NCBI RefSeq assembly: GCF_038502225.1
Contig: NC_091352.1
Coordinates: forward strand, 25,843,889-25,907,888
Reading direction: 5' to 3'
DNA: 64,000 nucleotides
Source of the DNA: Cherax quadricarinatus
Taxonomy: Eukaryota; Arthropoda; Malacostraca; Decapoda; Parastacidae
Shown here: piece after piece, positions 53,356 to 64,000 of the stretch
How positions within the stretch are numbered: the stretch's first letter is position 1
Layout of the letters: each line of letters begins with the position of its first letter
Position numbers and translations under genes: made by a program
The notes under the pieces: generated by a model
Told to the model about the DNA's origin: nothing
Databases searched by the model: none
What the model saw: the letters and a program-made list of their open reading frames with translations, nothing else

Positions 53356-54213
53356 CTATAAGTTTAAATTCCTAGACAAGTCATCAATTACCCTCTCAAC
53401 TGAATTGGCTAATGCAACCACTCTGTCCCCAGAGAGATGAACCCCATCCCTTGCATACATATCACATTTGCCAAAGAATAGGTCCCAGTTATCAATAAAT
53501 TGGATTGCAAGTTCCTTGCAGTACCTGTCCAGCCAGCAATTTATACCAATTGCCCTAGACATCCATTCATTGCCCACTCCCTTTCTAGGCAAGATGCTAC
53601 ATATAACTGGGATCCCTCCCTTAGACCTAACTACTTCTATGGCTGACCTGTACTTATCCAGCAGCTCCTCTCTCCTGCCCTTCCCAATGTCATTACCCCT
53701 AGCACTAAGACAGATAATGGGCTTGTTCCCATTACCTACCATAATATTATCCAACCTGCTGACTATGTCACCAACACCAGCTCCAGGAAGACACACACTC
53801 TGTCTGACCTTTCTGTCTCTGTTACAAAATGCAAGGTCCATATATCTTACCTGAGAATCGTCTGCTATTAAAATATTCTTACCTTGATTAGCAGGGGAAT
53901 CAGTGGTACCTTCAGCCTCACTAACCACTGAAGAACACTCGTCTTGGAGAACAGAGAATCGATTTCCTACCTTCACATCTTCTCTACTAACTCTCCTAAT
54001 CTTCCTTCTTCCTGAACTGTGAACCACTTGCCACTTAAAGCGGCTGCCACTATCACTGCTGGTGACCATTTCCTCCTTACCAGCTAAATCCATCTCACAC
54101 TCGCTCCCAAACTCATCTATGCGAAGCTTCAGCCTCCTATTTTCTTCCTGAAGACGTAGAATCTCCTTCTTCAACACTTGAACCTGAGATTCTAAAACAC
54201 TACAACAAGCCAT
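53356..54213 (-). CDS. CR1-type ORF1 protein: coiled coil plus SGNH/GDSL esterase-like domain
   Basis: An intact 285-codon frame from ATG at 54213 to a stop after RNLNL. Residues 6-34 form a leucine-rich coiled coil (LESQVQVLKKEILRLQEENR). A low-complexity linker follows to about residue 110. Residues 113-270 look like an SGNH hydrolase: block I ILIADDSQVRYMD with Ser120, block II CLPGAGVGDIV, block III LSARGND with Asn174, block V DGVHLSGD with Asp256 and His259. Esterase domains in CR1 ORF1 proteins are established; the protein is thought to bind RNA and/or lipid or membrane in the RNP. Block I has DDS where GDS is usual; the Ser and other catalytic positions are kept. Chance preservation is possible as ORF2 is dead. 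Confidence 0.82.
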   Translation of the reverse strand: MACCSVLESQVQVLKKEILRLQEENRRLKLRIDEFGSECEMDLAGKEEMVTSSDSGSRFKWQVVHSSGRRKIRRVSREDVKVGNRFSVLQDECSSVVSEAEGTTDSPANQGKNILIADDSQVRYMDLAFCNRDRKVRQSVCLPGAGVGDIVSRLDNIMVGNGNKPIICLSARGNDIGKGRREELLDKYRSAIEVVRSKGGIPVICSILPRKGVGNEWMSRAIGINCWLDRYCKELAIQFIDNWDLFFGKCDMYARDGVHLSGDRVVALANSVERVIDDLSRNLNL

Positions 54214-54525
54214 TGTGCTTGGTAACAGCCCACGCTAACTCCCAAGAGTTTAGGCAGGTATGACCGCAGGTGACCACTGACCTCAGCGTACTGTATATGA
54301 GTAAGGTTGGATTTGATTAGGACAACCTATGTTTGGAGATTGGTTGGTCAAACATGAGGGTTGGAATGGTAACGAGATGAACTATATCATCAGTAACGAG
54401 ATCACCTGTATCATCAGTAACGAGCTGACTTGCACAGTGTGACGACTTACCTTGTGAGTTCTCTGTGAACAGAACCAACCAGACAAGTTACAGCAGTAAA
54501 CAGCGGATAACAGCAGACAAATGAC
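54214..54525 (-). promoter_or_regulatory. Probable 5' UTR/internal promoter region of the CR1-like element
   Basis: About 310 bp between the ORF1 start and the next family B tail. It has a short tandem repeat (ATCATCAGTAACGAGATC/ATCATCAGTAACGAGCTG on the plus strand near 54388-54430). CR1 promoters are internal to the 5' UTR; no core element is identified here. Confidence 0.5.
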
Positions 54526-54600
54526 AATAAGAACATAAGAACATAAGAATGTACGAACACTGCAGAAGGCCTACTGGCCCATACGAGGCAGGTCCTTATC
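54526..54600 (-). mobile_element. Family B 3'-tail fragment (about 75 bp)
   Basis: AATAAGAACATAAGAACATA, then ACACTGCAGAAGGCCTACTG and GGCCCATACGAGGCAGGTCC, is the reverse complement of the family B 3' end. It lies directly upstream of the near full-length copy, in the same orientation. Confidence 0.82.
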
Positions 54601-54695
54601 AAAACGACATCTGGTATAAACCTTGGTAATAAATACCGACAAGTTGGTTTAGAAAGACACGTAAGCAAACACTGTGACATATTTATTAGAAAACG
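54601..54695 (-). mobile_element. Fragment related to the 401-bp retrozyme-like family
   Basis: AATAAATACCGACAAGTTGG and AGAAAGACACGTAAGCAAAC, then ATATTTATTAGAAAACG, follow the order of the reversed 401-bp unit ends (AATACCGACAGATTG, GTAAGACACATATGCAAC, TATCTTTATTTTGAAACG). Diverged, and the hammerhead core itself is lost. Confidence 0.55.
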
Positions 54696-57600
54696 CTAGG
54701 CAGGCACGGGATAGCAGCAGACAGGAGGCAACAGGGAGAACAACAGCAGGCGAGGGAGAGCAGCAGGTAGAGAAGGGCAGGGGACAGCAGCACACAGGGG
54801 AGAGCAGCAGGTAGAGAAGGGCAGGGGACAGCAGCACACAGGGGAGAGCAGCAGGTAGAGAAGGGCAGGGGACAGCAGCACACAGGGGAGAGCAGCAGGT
54901 AGAGAAGGGCAGGGGACAGCAGCACACAGAGGAAGGCAGAAGGTAGAGAAGGGCAAGGGACAGCAGCACACTGGGGAAGGCAGAAGGTAGAGAAGGGCAG
55001 GGGACAGCAGCACATAGGGGATGGCAGAAGGTAGAGATGGGCAGGGGACAGCAGCACACCGGGAAAGGGAGAAGGCAGAGATGGGCAGAGGACAGCAGCA
55101 AACACGGGATGGCAGAAGGTAGAGAAGGGCAGGGGACAGCAGCACACAGGGGAAGGTAGAAGGTAGAGATGGGCACGGGACAGCAGCACACAGGGGAAGG
55201 TAGAAGGTAGAGATGGGCAGGGGACCGCAGCACACAGGGGAAGGCAGAAGGTAGAGATGGCAAGAGACAGCAGCACACAGCGGAAGACAGCAGGTAGAGA
55301 AGGGCAGGGGACAGCAGCACACTGGGGAAGGCAGAAGGTAGAGATGGGCAGGGGACAGCAGCACATAGGGGATGGCAGAAGGTAGAGATGGGCAGGGTAC
55401 AGCAGCACACAGGGGAAGGAAGAAGGTAGAGATGGGCAGGGGACAGCAGCACACCGGGAAAGGGAGAAGGTAGAGATGGGCAGAGGACATCAGCAAACAC
55501 GGGATGGCAGAAGGTAGAGAAGGGCTGGGGACAGCAGCACACAGGGGAAGGTAGAAGGTAGAGATGGGCACGGGACAGCAGCACACAGGGGAAGGCAGAA
55601 GGTAGAGAAAGGCAGGGGACAGCAGCATACAGGGGAAGGCAGAAGGTAAAGAAGGGCAGGGGACAGCAGCACACAGGGGAAGGCAGAAGGTAGAGATGGG
55701 CAGGGGACAGCAGCACACAGGGGAAGGCAGCAGGTGGAGAAGGGCAGGGGACAGCAGGACACAGGGGAAGGCAGCAGGTAGAGAGGGCAGGGGACAACAG
55801 CATACAGGGGAAGGCAGCAGGTAGAGATGGACAAGGGACAGCAGCACACAGGGGAAGGCAGCAGGTAGAGATGGACAGGGGACTGCAGCACACAGGGGAA
55901 GGAAGCAGGTAGAGATGGACAGGGGACAGCAGCACACAGAGGAAGGCAGCAGGTAGAGATGGACAGGGACAGCAGCACACAGGGGAAGGCACCAGGTAGA
56001 TATGGACAGGGGACAGCAGCACACAGGGGAAGGCAGAAGGTAGAGAAGGGCAGGGGACAGCAGCACACAGTGGGAAGGCAGCAGGTAGAGATGGACAGGG
56101 GACAGCAGCACACAGGGGAAGGCAGCAGGTAGAGAAGGGTAGGGGACAGCAGCACACAGGGGAAGGCAGCAGATAGAGATGGACAGGGGACAACAGCACA
56201 CAGGGGAAGGCAGCAGGTAGAGATGGACAGGGGACTGCAGGACACAGGGGAAGGCAGCAGGTAGAGAAGGGCAGGGGACAGCAGCACACAGGGGAAGGCA
56301 GCAGGTAGAGATGGACAGGGGACAGCAGCACACAGGGGAAGGCAGCAGGTAGAGATGGACAGGGGACAGCAGCACACAGGGAAAGGCAGCAGGTAGAGAT
56401 GGACAGGAGACAGCAGCACTCAGTGGGAAGGCAGCAGGTAGAGATGGACAGGGGACAGCAGCACACAGTGGGAAGGCAGCAGGTAGAGATGGACAGGGGA
56501 CAGCAGAACACAGGGGAAGGCAGCAGGTAGAGATGGACAGGGGACAGCAGCACACAGGGGAAGGCAGCAGGTAGAGATGGACAGGGGACAGCAGCACACA
56601 GGGGAAGGCAGCAGGTTGAGAAGGCAAGGGGACAGCAGCACACATGGGAAGCCAGAAGGTAGAGAAGGGCAGGGGACAGCAGCACACAGGGAAAGGCAGC
56701 AGGTAGAGAAGGCCAGGGGACAGCAGCACACGGGGGAAGGCAGCAAGTAGAGAAGGGCAGGGGACAGCAGCACACAGGGGAAGGAAGAAGGTAGAGATGG
56801 GCAGGGGACAGCAGCACACCGGGAAAGGGAGAAGGTAGAGATGGGCAGAGGACAGCAGCAAACACGGGATGGCAGAAGGTAGAGAAGGGCAGGGGACAGC
56901 AGCACACAGGGGAAGGTAGAAGGTAGAGATGGGCACGGGACAGCAACACACAGGGGAAGGCAGAAGGTAGAGAAAAGCAGGGGACAGCAGCACACAGGGT
57001 AAGGCAGAAGGTAGAGAAGGGCATGGGACAGCAGCACACAGGGGAAGGCAGAAGGTAGAGAAAGGCCGGGGACAGCAGCACACAGGGGAAGGCAGAAGGT
57101 AAAGAAGGGCAGGGGACAGCAGCACACAGGGGAAGGCAGAAGGTAGAGATGGGCCGGGGACAGCAGCACACAGGGGAAGGCAGAAGGTAGAGAAGGGCAG
57201 GGGACAGCAGCACAGAGGGGAAGGCAGCAGGTAGAGAAGGGCAGGGGACAGCAGCACACAGGGGAAGGCAGCAGATAGAGATGGACAGGGGACAGCAGGA
57301 CACAGAGGAAGGCAGCAGGTGGAGAAGGGCATGGGACAGCAGGACACAGGGGAAGGCAGCAGGTAGAGAGGGCAGGGGACAACAGCATACAGGGGAAGGC
57401 AGCAGGTAGAGATGGACAGGGGACAGCAGCACACAGGGGAAGGCAGCAGGTAGAGATGGACAGGGGACTGCAGCACACAGGGGAAGGCAGCAGGTAGAGA
57501 TGGACAGGAGACAGCAGCACACAGGGGAAGGTAGAAGATAGAGATGGACAGGGGACAGCAGCACAGAGGGTAAGACAGCAGGTAGAGATGGACAGGGGAC

Positions 57601-60600
57601 AGCAGCACACAGTGGGGAGGCAGCAGGTAGATATGGACAGGGGACAGCAGCACACAGTGGGGAGGCAGCAGGTAGATATGGACAGGGGACAGCAGCACAC
57701 AGGGGAAGGCAGCAGGTAGAGATGGACAGGGGACAGCAGCACACAGGGGAAGGCAGCAGGTAGAGATGGACAGGGGACAGCAGCACACAGGGGAAGGCAG
57801 CAGGTTGAGAAGGCACGGGGACAGCATCACACAGGGGAAGGCAGAAGGTAGAGAAGGGCAGGGGACAGCAGCACACAGTGGGAAGGCAGCAGGTAGAGAT
57901 GGACAGGGGACAGCAGCACACAGGGGAAGGTAGCAGGTAGAGAAGGGCAGGGGACAGCAGCACACAGGGGAAGGCAGCAGGTTGAGATGGACAGGGGACA
58001 GCAGCACACAGGGGAAGGCAGCAGGTAGAGATGGACAGGGGACAGCAGCACACAGGGGAAGGTAGCAGGTAGAGAAGGGCAGGGGACAGCAGCACACAGG
58101 GGAAGGCAGCAGGTAGAGATGGACAGGGACAGCAGCACACAGGGGAAGGCAGCAGGTAGAGATGGGCAGGGGACAGCAGCACACAGGGGAAGGCAGCAGG
58201 TAGAGATGGACAGGGGACAGCAGCACCCAGGGGAAGGCAGCAGATATAGATGGACAGGGGACAGCAGCACACAGGGGAAGGTAGCAGGTAGAGAAGGGCA
58301 GGGGACAGCAGCACACAGGGGAAGGCAGCAGGTAGAGAAGGCCAGGGGACAGCAGCACACTGGGGAAGGCAGCAGGTAGAGAAGGGCAGGGACAGCAGCA
58401 CACAGGGGAAGGCAGCAGGTAGAGAAGGGCAGGGACAGCAGCACACAGGGGAAGGCAGCAGGTAGAGAAGGGCAGGGACAGCAGCACACAGGGGAAGGCA
58501 GCAGGTAGAGATGGACAGGGGACAGCAGCACACAGGGGAAGGCAGCAGGTTGAGAAGGCAAGGGGACAGCATCACACAGGGGAAGGCAGAAGGTAGAGAA
58601 GGGCAGGGGACAGCAGCACACAGTGTGAAGGCAGCAGGTAGAGATGGACAGGGGACAGCAGTACACAGTGGGAAGGCAGCAGGTAGAGATGGACAGGGGA
58701 CAGCAGCACACAGGGGAAGGCAGCAGGCAGAGAAGGCCAGGGGACAGCAGCACACAGGGGAAGGCAGCAGGTAGAGAAGGGCAGGGACAGCAGCACGCAG
58801 GGGAAGGCAGCAGGTAGAGAAGGCCCGGGGACAGCAGCACACAGGGGAAGGCAGCAGGTAGAGAAGGGCAGGGACAGCAGCACGCAGGGGAAGGCAGCAG
58901 GTATAGAAGGCCAGGGGACAGCAGCACACAGGGGAAGGCAGCAGGTAGAGAAGGGCAGGGACAGCAGCACGCAGGGGAAGGCAGCAGGTAGAGAAGGGCA
59001 GGGACAGCAGCACACAGGGGAAGGCAGCAGGTAGAGAAGGGCAGGGACAGCAGCACGCAGGGGAAGGCAGCAGGTAGAGAAGGGCAGGGACAGCAGCACA
59101 CAGGGGAAGGCAGCAGGTAGAGAAGGGCAGGGACAGCAGCACGCAGGGGAAGGCAGCAGGTAGAGAAGGGCAGGGACAGCAGCACACAGGGGAAGGCAGC
59201 AGGTAGAGAAGGGCAGGGACAGCAGCACACAGGGGAAGGCAGCAGGTAGAGAAGGGCAGGGACAGCAGCACACAGGGGAAGGCAGCAGGTAGAGATGGAC
59301 AGGGGACAGCAGCACACAGGGGAAGGCAGCAGGTAGAGAAGGGCAGGGACAGCAGCACACAGGGGAAGGCAGCAGGTAGAGAAGGCCAGGGGACAGCAGC
59401 ACACAGGGGAAGGCAGCAGGTAGAGAAGGGCAGGGACAGCAGCACGCAGGGGAAGGCAGCAGGTAGAGAAGGGCAGGGACAGCAGCACACAGGGGAAGGC
59501 AGCAGGTTGAGAAGGCAAGGGGACAGCATCACACAGGGGAAGGCAGAAGGTAGAGAAGGGCAGGGGACAGCAGCACACAGTGGGAAGGCAGCAGGTAGAG
59601 ATGGACAGGGGACAGCAGTACACAGTGGGAAGGCAGCAGGTAGAGATGGACAGGGGACAGCAGCACACAGGGGAAGGCAGCAGGCAGAGAAGGCCAGGGG
59701 ACAGCAGCACACAGGGGAAGGCAGCAGGTAGAGAAGGGCAGGGACAGCAGCACACAGGGGAAAGCAGCAGGTAGAGAAGGCCAGGGGACAGCAGCACACA
59801 GGGGAAGGCAGCAGGTAGAGAAGGGCAGGGACAGCAGCACACAGGGGAAGGCAGCAGGTAGAGAAGGGCAGGGACAGCAGCACACAGGGGAAGGCAGCAG
59901 GTAGAGAAGGCCAGGGGACAGCAGCACACAGGGGAAGGCAGCAGGTAGAGAAGGGCAGGGACAGCAGCACGCAGGGGAAGGCAGCAGGTATAGAAGGCCA
60001 GGGGACAGCAGCACACAGGGGAAGGCAGCAGGTAGAGAAGGGCAGGGACAGCAGCACGCAGGGGAAGGCAGCAGGTAGAGAAGGGCAGGGACAGCAGCAC
60101 ACAGGGGAAGGCAGCAGGTAGAGAAGGGCAGGGACAGCAGCACGCAGGGGAAGGCAGCAGGTAGAGAAGGGCAGGGACAGCAGCACACAGGGGAAGGCAG
60201 CAGGTAGAGAAGGGCAGGGACAGCAGCACGCAGGGGAAGGCAGCAGGTAGAGAAGGGCAGGGACAGCAGCACACAGGGGAAGGCAGCAGGTAGAGAAGGG
60301 CAGGGACAGCAGCACACAGGGGAAGGCAGCAGGTAGAGAAGGGCAGGGACAGCAGCACACAGGGGAAGGCAGCAGGTAGAGATGGACAGGGGACAGCAGC
60401 ACACAGGGGAAGGCAGCAGGTAGAGAAGGGCAGGGACAGCAGCACACAGGGGAAGGCAGCAGGTAGAGATGGACAGGGGACAGCAGCACACAGGGGAAGG
60501 CAGCAGGTAGAGAAGGGCAGGGACAGCAGCACACAGGGGAAGGCAGCAGGTAGAGAAGGCCAGGGGACAGCAGCACACAGGGGAAGGCAGCAGGTAGAGA

Positions 60601-60872
60601 AGGGCAGGGACAGCAGCACACAGGGGAAGGCAGCAGGTCGAGAAGGGCAGGGACAGCAGCACACAGGGGAAGGCAGCAGGTAGAGAAGGCCAGGGGACAG
60701 CAGCACACAGGGGAAGGCAGCAGGTAGAGAAGGGCAGGGGACAGCAGCACGCAGGGGAAGGCAGCAGGTAGAGAAGGCCAGGGGACAGCAGCACGCAGGG
60801 GAAGGCAGCAGGTAGAGAAGGCCAGGGGACAGCAGCACGCAGGGGAAGGCAGCAGGTAGAGAAGGCCAGGGG
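54696..60872. repeat. 43/44-bp minisatellite (about 6.2 kb)
   Basis: About 140 copies of a unit containing GGACAGCAGCACACAGGGGA and AGGCAGCAGGTAGAGA, with GCAGGGACAG (43-bp) or GCAGGGGACAG (44-bp) linking. 44-bp units dominate on the left, 43-bp units on the right. A block near 58551 recurs at 59508 (shift 957 bp, about 22 units). On the minus strand this gives a 2078-codon frame of Cys/Pro/Leu-rich repeats, which shifts between frames whenever unit length changes, so it is not convincing as a gene. Confidence 0.95.
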
Positions 60873-62728
60873 AGACACTTGGCAAGTTGGACCAATATAT
60901 TGGATGATACTCAGCGGTGCTATAAAGGGAACAAGTTTACAGTTTGCTTTTTATTTCCTGGTCCTTTTATAGGCATTGCCATCATCCCTTAATCTCGCTT
61001 ATTTCCACTTGCCCCTTCATTTATCTTGCTTCTCTCTTCTTCCTCTTCCTATCCTTTTTCTCTAATTTCTTCTCTGATTACATTTCCTTGTCCAGTTCTT
61101 GCTTTATCTTCCGTTTTTCTCTTTCTCATTCCTTATTTCCAGTTCACTTTCTTTATATGTCCAAATTCTAATACCTCTTCTCTTATGCCTTCTTTGTTCC
61201 TCTGCTTTCTTTCTTAGTCCTTTCCATTTTCTCTTTCTTTGCCCAATGTCTTACTTTCATCTATTCTTTCTCTTTCCAATATCTCACATTCTTCCTCTTT
61301 CTCATACTTCATTTCCATTTCTTTCTCTTCTCCCACTCACCATATTATCTTTTCTTCCCTTCTCTTCTTCCCATTTCATTACTTTTATCCATATCCTGTT
61401 TTCGGCTCCCTTTTTTAATCCTTCCAACTTTACTCTTCCCCCTCCCATGTCCTATCTCTATTATCCTTCGTTTTTTCCACCCCTTAGTTATCCCCTTTTT
61501 ACTATGTCTTATGTCTACCTCCCTTCTGTAACACTTTCATGTTTCCTCTTCATTCCTCTCTTCCCTAATGTTTCTCATTCCCTTATATTTCATCGTCTTC
61601 CTTCTCTAATAAGATTGGTTCTTCATGCTGTGCTGGAGGAACTTCTAATCAGTATGTCTCATTACCCGGGATGAAGATTGGGATGACCAGTCAGTAATTG
61701 CTTGGTAATTTTGTCGTGGTATATAGATCACAGTTCAGGGTGAAGGGGATGGCATGGGAGATTAGAGGAGGATAGAGACGGACTGAGTGAACGACATGGT
61801 TGACTGGAGAAGATAAAATATAAATGGCACATATGGATTGTTTGCTGGAGACTAGTGATGCTCCTTTCCCGAGAACTCTTATGACCAAAACTTGTTTCTC
61901 TAATTTGCATAAAACATCAAAACAAACGCTCTATATCTGAATGGTTTTCAATGTGGATACTTGGTCATTCTTCCTGGATCACCTGAGCTGTGCCACGTTG
62001 GTTCCCGTGTGTATCTGTGACATGAAGACTATGCTGCCCTCTTTCAATAGTAATTTCCTTGTGAAGAACCACTAGGTTGTTCCTGAGAGTACAAATCGAT
62101 ACTCGGTGATACCAATATAGATCAAGTCCAAGATCCCAACAATGATATTATCAAGAATTCAAGAAACTGGTTGTAACCACCACGAAAAAGGCGTAGGTAC
62201 CAAAAATAAAAACTAAAAGCTTTCTAACAGGAGACTCGGAGTCAGGTTCAGACCATCACTGACTCTGGTAATAACTTTCTCGATGTCATTGGAGAATTGC
62301 CATCTTCGAATATACACAACGTCCTGGACAGCTGAATCCATAGGCAAGAATCAGCATCACATCTACCATGCTGAGCGGACAGTAATATTCCAGACATATG
62401 CAAGCCTCTTCATATCATGCAATAAGATGCAAAACTGAGAAGCAAACATGAACACACTCTCCATATATGAAAAACATGAATATCTCTAAACTCTATCAGG
62501 AGGAAAACCACGACTGTAAAGAGTTTTCATCTAGTGACGTCTGGATATTCATACTGCAGTAATACCTCCAAGTTCTTCTGGTTCATCTGACCTCAAGATC
62601 CTACATGGTACAATGTCACCACTTTTACTCAGTATGGTTATGTTGTCTTCCTTCCACATATCATGTTAAAAAGAGCTGTACCAGAAGGAATATCATGTAG
62701 CATATTTACATTACCTACAACAGGAAGA
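60873..62728. other. No recognised gene; pyrimidine-rich stretch
   Basis: 60940-61610 is strongly T/C-rich on the plus strand, which accounts for long Leu/Ser/Phe/Pro-rich open frames (for example 61099-61674). The rest is A+T-rich without detectable features. Confidence 0.5.
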
Positions 62729-62875
62729 GTTAGGTAAAAGACACAAGTGTAACTAATGCGACATTTTATTGGGGCAACGTTTTGCTCTCCAGGAGCTTTG
62801 TCAAAGCTCCTCTAGAGCGAAACGTTGCCCCAATAAATTGTTGCATTAGTTATACTTGTGTTCTTTTACCTAACA
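62729..62875. repeat. 147-bp foldback (inverted repeat) related to the hammerhead-like ends
   Basis: Left arm starts GTTAGGTAAAAGACACAAGT; right arm ends ACTTGTGTTCTTTTACCTAAC. The arms meet at GGAGCTTTGTCAAAGCTCC with almost no spacer. Each arm has CAACGTT and a GAGC/GCTC stem next to GCGAAACGTTGCC (GCAAAACGTTGCC in the left arm read on the minus strand). The layout of box, stem and GAAACGTT resembles the hammerhead-like units, but the box is TTGTCAA/TTGACAA instead of CTGANGA, so a conserved ribozyme G is missing. Confidence 0.75.
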
Positions 62876-63909
62876 TATTGTGGGTAATTCTACCAACATT
62901 AATACAACGAGAGAGAAGAGGGTTGACGTATTGGCAGTAACATAAGTGGCCAGAACTTACTCCTCTGGAACTACCACTGATTTCCTCCTGGAAAAAGAAA
63001 AGTTACTTCCTCTGGCCAGGAAGTGATTGCTAAAGAAACGCACCAGCTCATGGCCTCAAGCAAGCAAGAATAAGCAGACACCAAATTTACATGCAACATG
63101 GATTTAAGTGTATCATGGGATTATCAACAGTTTTCTAAAAATTTCTCTTACACGTTTAAAGATATATATTTTTTCATTTATATTAATGTAAAAATTAATA
63201 ATTTTGTACCATAAGAACCTTAGAAAACTTACCTAACCTTGTTCATTTTAGATAAGCTAACAATAATTTAATAATAAACAAACACAGTGAAATATTTTTT
63301 TTCGTTAGGTTCAGAATGACTTTTGCGAAATCATTGCATAATTCAAACTTTCGCTTGCCTTATTCGGCAAGAAGAGCGTTGCTATTTAAGCCAAAATCGC
63401 AAGTTTTACCAATTCGGCACGACATAGTTACGGAGGAGTGCTTGGGCATGTTCAGCCTATCACGTCAGAGTGGTCAGGTCTCGTGTTGCTCTTAAACATG
63501 CCCTGACCACCCCTCCATCACTATACAATGACTCAAGAGCATATTAACATTCCAAACAAATAATACCACGATCCTTACTAGTTAGAACACTGTTGATACT
63601 GCCATAACAAGTGTCGCTTGTTAACTTGTGTTATTCATTAAGTAGTTACCAACTTTATTATGACCTTGGTGGGTAAATTTAAGTTTCTGCTCAAGATGTG
63701 TCTAGGCTTGGTGCTGTTACCCTAATTGTACTTTAATAGGGCAGGATATTAGGTAGACACCAAACAAAATTAAGTACAATGAAAACACTGTAAGAATAAT
63801 TTAGCAGGATAATCAAGTCTACTTAAAAATAATGACATTCCAGAAATAATTATGGTAAGTTGAGCTGTTCATTGAAGCAAAATCTTGATTCACAGTCATG
63901 CAGCAATTA
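62876..63909. other. A+T-rich sequence with a possible interspersed repeat at 63320-63430
   Basis: 63320-63430 (TTGCGAAATCATTGCATAAT, AAGAGCGTTGCTATTTAAGC, AATTCGGCACGACAT) resembles a dispersed decapod repeat from memory, but it is not repeated in this window, so support is weak. No gene is seen elsewhere. Confidence 0.4.
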
Positions 63910-64000
63910 TCGAGTAATGTTTACCGTGGCTGTCACACAGTAATGTTTACCGTGGCTGCCACACAGTAATGTTTACCGTGGCTGCCACACAGTAATGTTT
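63910..64000. repeat. 26-bp tandem repeat running off the window
   Basis: GTAATGTTTACCGTGGCTGC starts at 63914, 63940, 63966 and 63992, a 26-bp period, with three full units and a partial. It continues past the window end, so its size is unknown. Confidence 0.92.

Larger units (their letters stand above)
49920..54525 (-). mobile_element. Family B CR1-like retrotransposon, near full length
   Basis: The minus strand contains, from 54525 down: 5' UTR, ORF1 (54213-53356), ORF2 with endonuclease and RT (53344-50114), 3' UTR, and an octamer tail (AACATAAGAACATAAG on the plus strand, reverse complement of GTTCTTAT repeats). Length is about 4.6 kb, close to full length for CR1. ORF1 is intact; ORF2 is broken by several frameshifts and by a tRNA-derived SINE. 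It is the best reference for family B in the window. Confidence 0.9.

Noticed and set aside
54649..60885. 2078-codon minus-strand open frame (Cys/Pro/Leu-rich repeats)
   Set aside because: It lies wholly in a 43/44-bp minisatellite whose unit length changes would keep shifting a protein frame; similar long frames exist in the other phases and there is no non-repeat domain.
61099..61674. 191-codon plus-strand frame
   Set aside because: It follows from a T/C-rich stretch; Leu/Ser/Phe/Pro composition without a domain.

Overview
This window is eukaryotic repeat DNA, most likely from a decapod crustacean and possibly a crayfish. That assignment is inference: several interspersed repeats here resemble ones I associate with decapod genomes. 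I found no host protein-coding gene, rRNA or functional tRNA gene. Nearly everything recognisable is a decayed transposable element or a tandem repeat. The only intact element gene is an ORF1 of a CR1-like retrotransposon (53356-54213, minus strand).

Layout. 1-8.9 kb: nested non-LTR retrotransposon copies of three families, called A, B and C here. A lies on the minus strand. B lies on the plus strand and ends in 8-bp GTTCTTAT repeats typical of CR1. C is a diverged RT with an internal deletion. 8.97-12.5 kb: a diverged relative of a hammerhead-like repeat, a Ty3/gypsy protease-integrase remnant and two tRNA-derived SINEs. 12.6-17.4 kb: a family A copy split by a 1.6-kb insertion made of four 401-bp units, one inverted and three head-to-tail. 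Each unit carries a hammerhead-ribozyme-like core, and a 14-bp direct repeat flanks the insertion. 17.4-18.3 kb: two related LTR-like ends. 18.3-19.9 kb: a 19-bp minisatellite in two opposing arms. 20.9-33.0 kb: a composite block of three minisatellites (24, 46 and 34 bp) present twice in the same order, the last array exceeding 7 kb. 33.0-37.3 kb: SINE-like repeats, a G-rich array and a dead L1/Tx1-like element. 38.2-39.8 kb: a Penelope-like RT remnant, a (TA)n tract and a probable retroelement nuclease remnant. 39.8-43.8 kb: an 18-bp minisatellite. 44.3-47.7 kb: Jockey-like elements, one inserted into another. 48.6-48.9 kb: a SINE-like insert with (TAA)n tail and target-site duplication. 49.9-54.5 kb: a near full-length CR1-like element with intact esterase-type ORF1, broken ORF2 and a tRNA-SINE inside ORF2. 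54.7-60.9 kb: a 43/44-bp minisatellite. 60.9-64 kb: mostly unrecognised sequence with a 147-bp foldback repeat and a 26-bp tandem repeat running off the end.

How the parts relate. The most interesting candidate system is the hammerhead-like repeat set. A tandem 401-bp array resembles the animal retrozymes thought to be moved by Penelope-like elements. Diverged relatives lie at 9.3 kb and 62.8 kb, smaller pieces at 20.0 and 54.6 kb, and a Penelope-like RT remnant is in the same window. The very long open reading frames in the minisatellites follow from period length and are not evidence of proteins.
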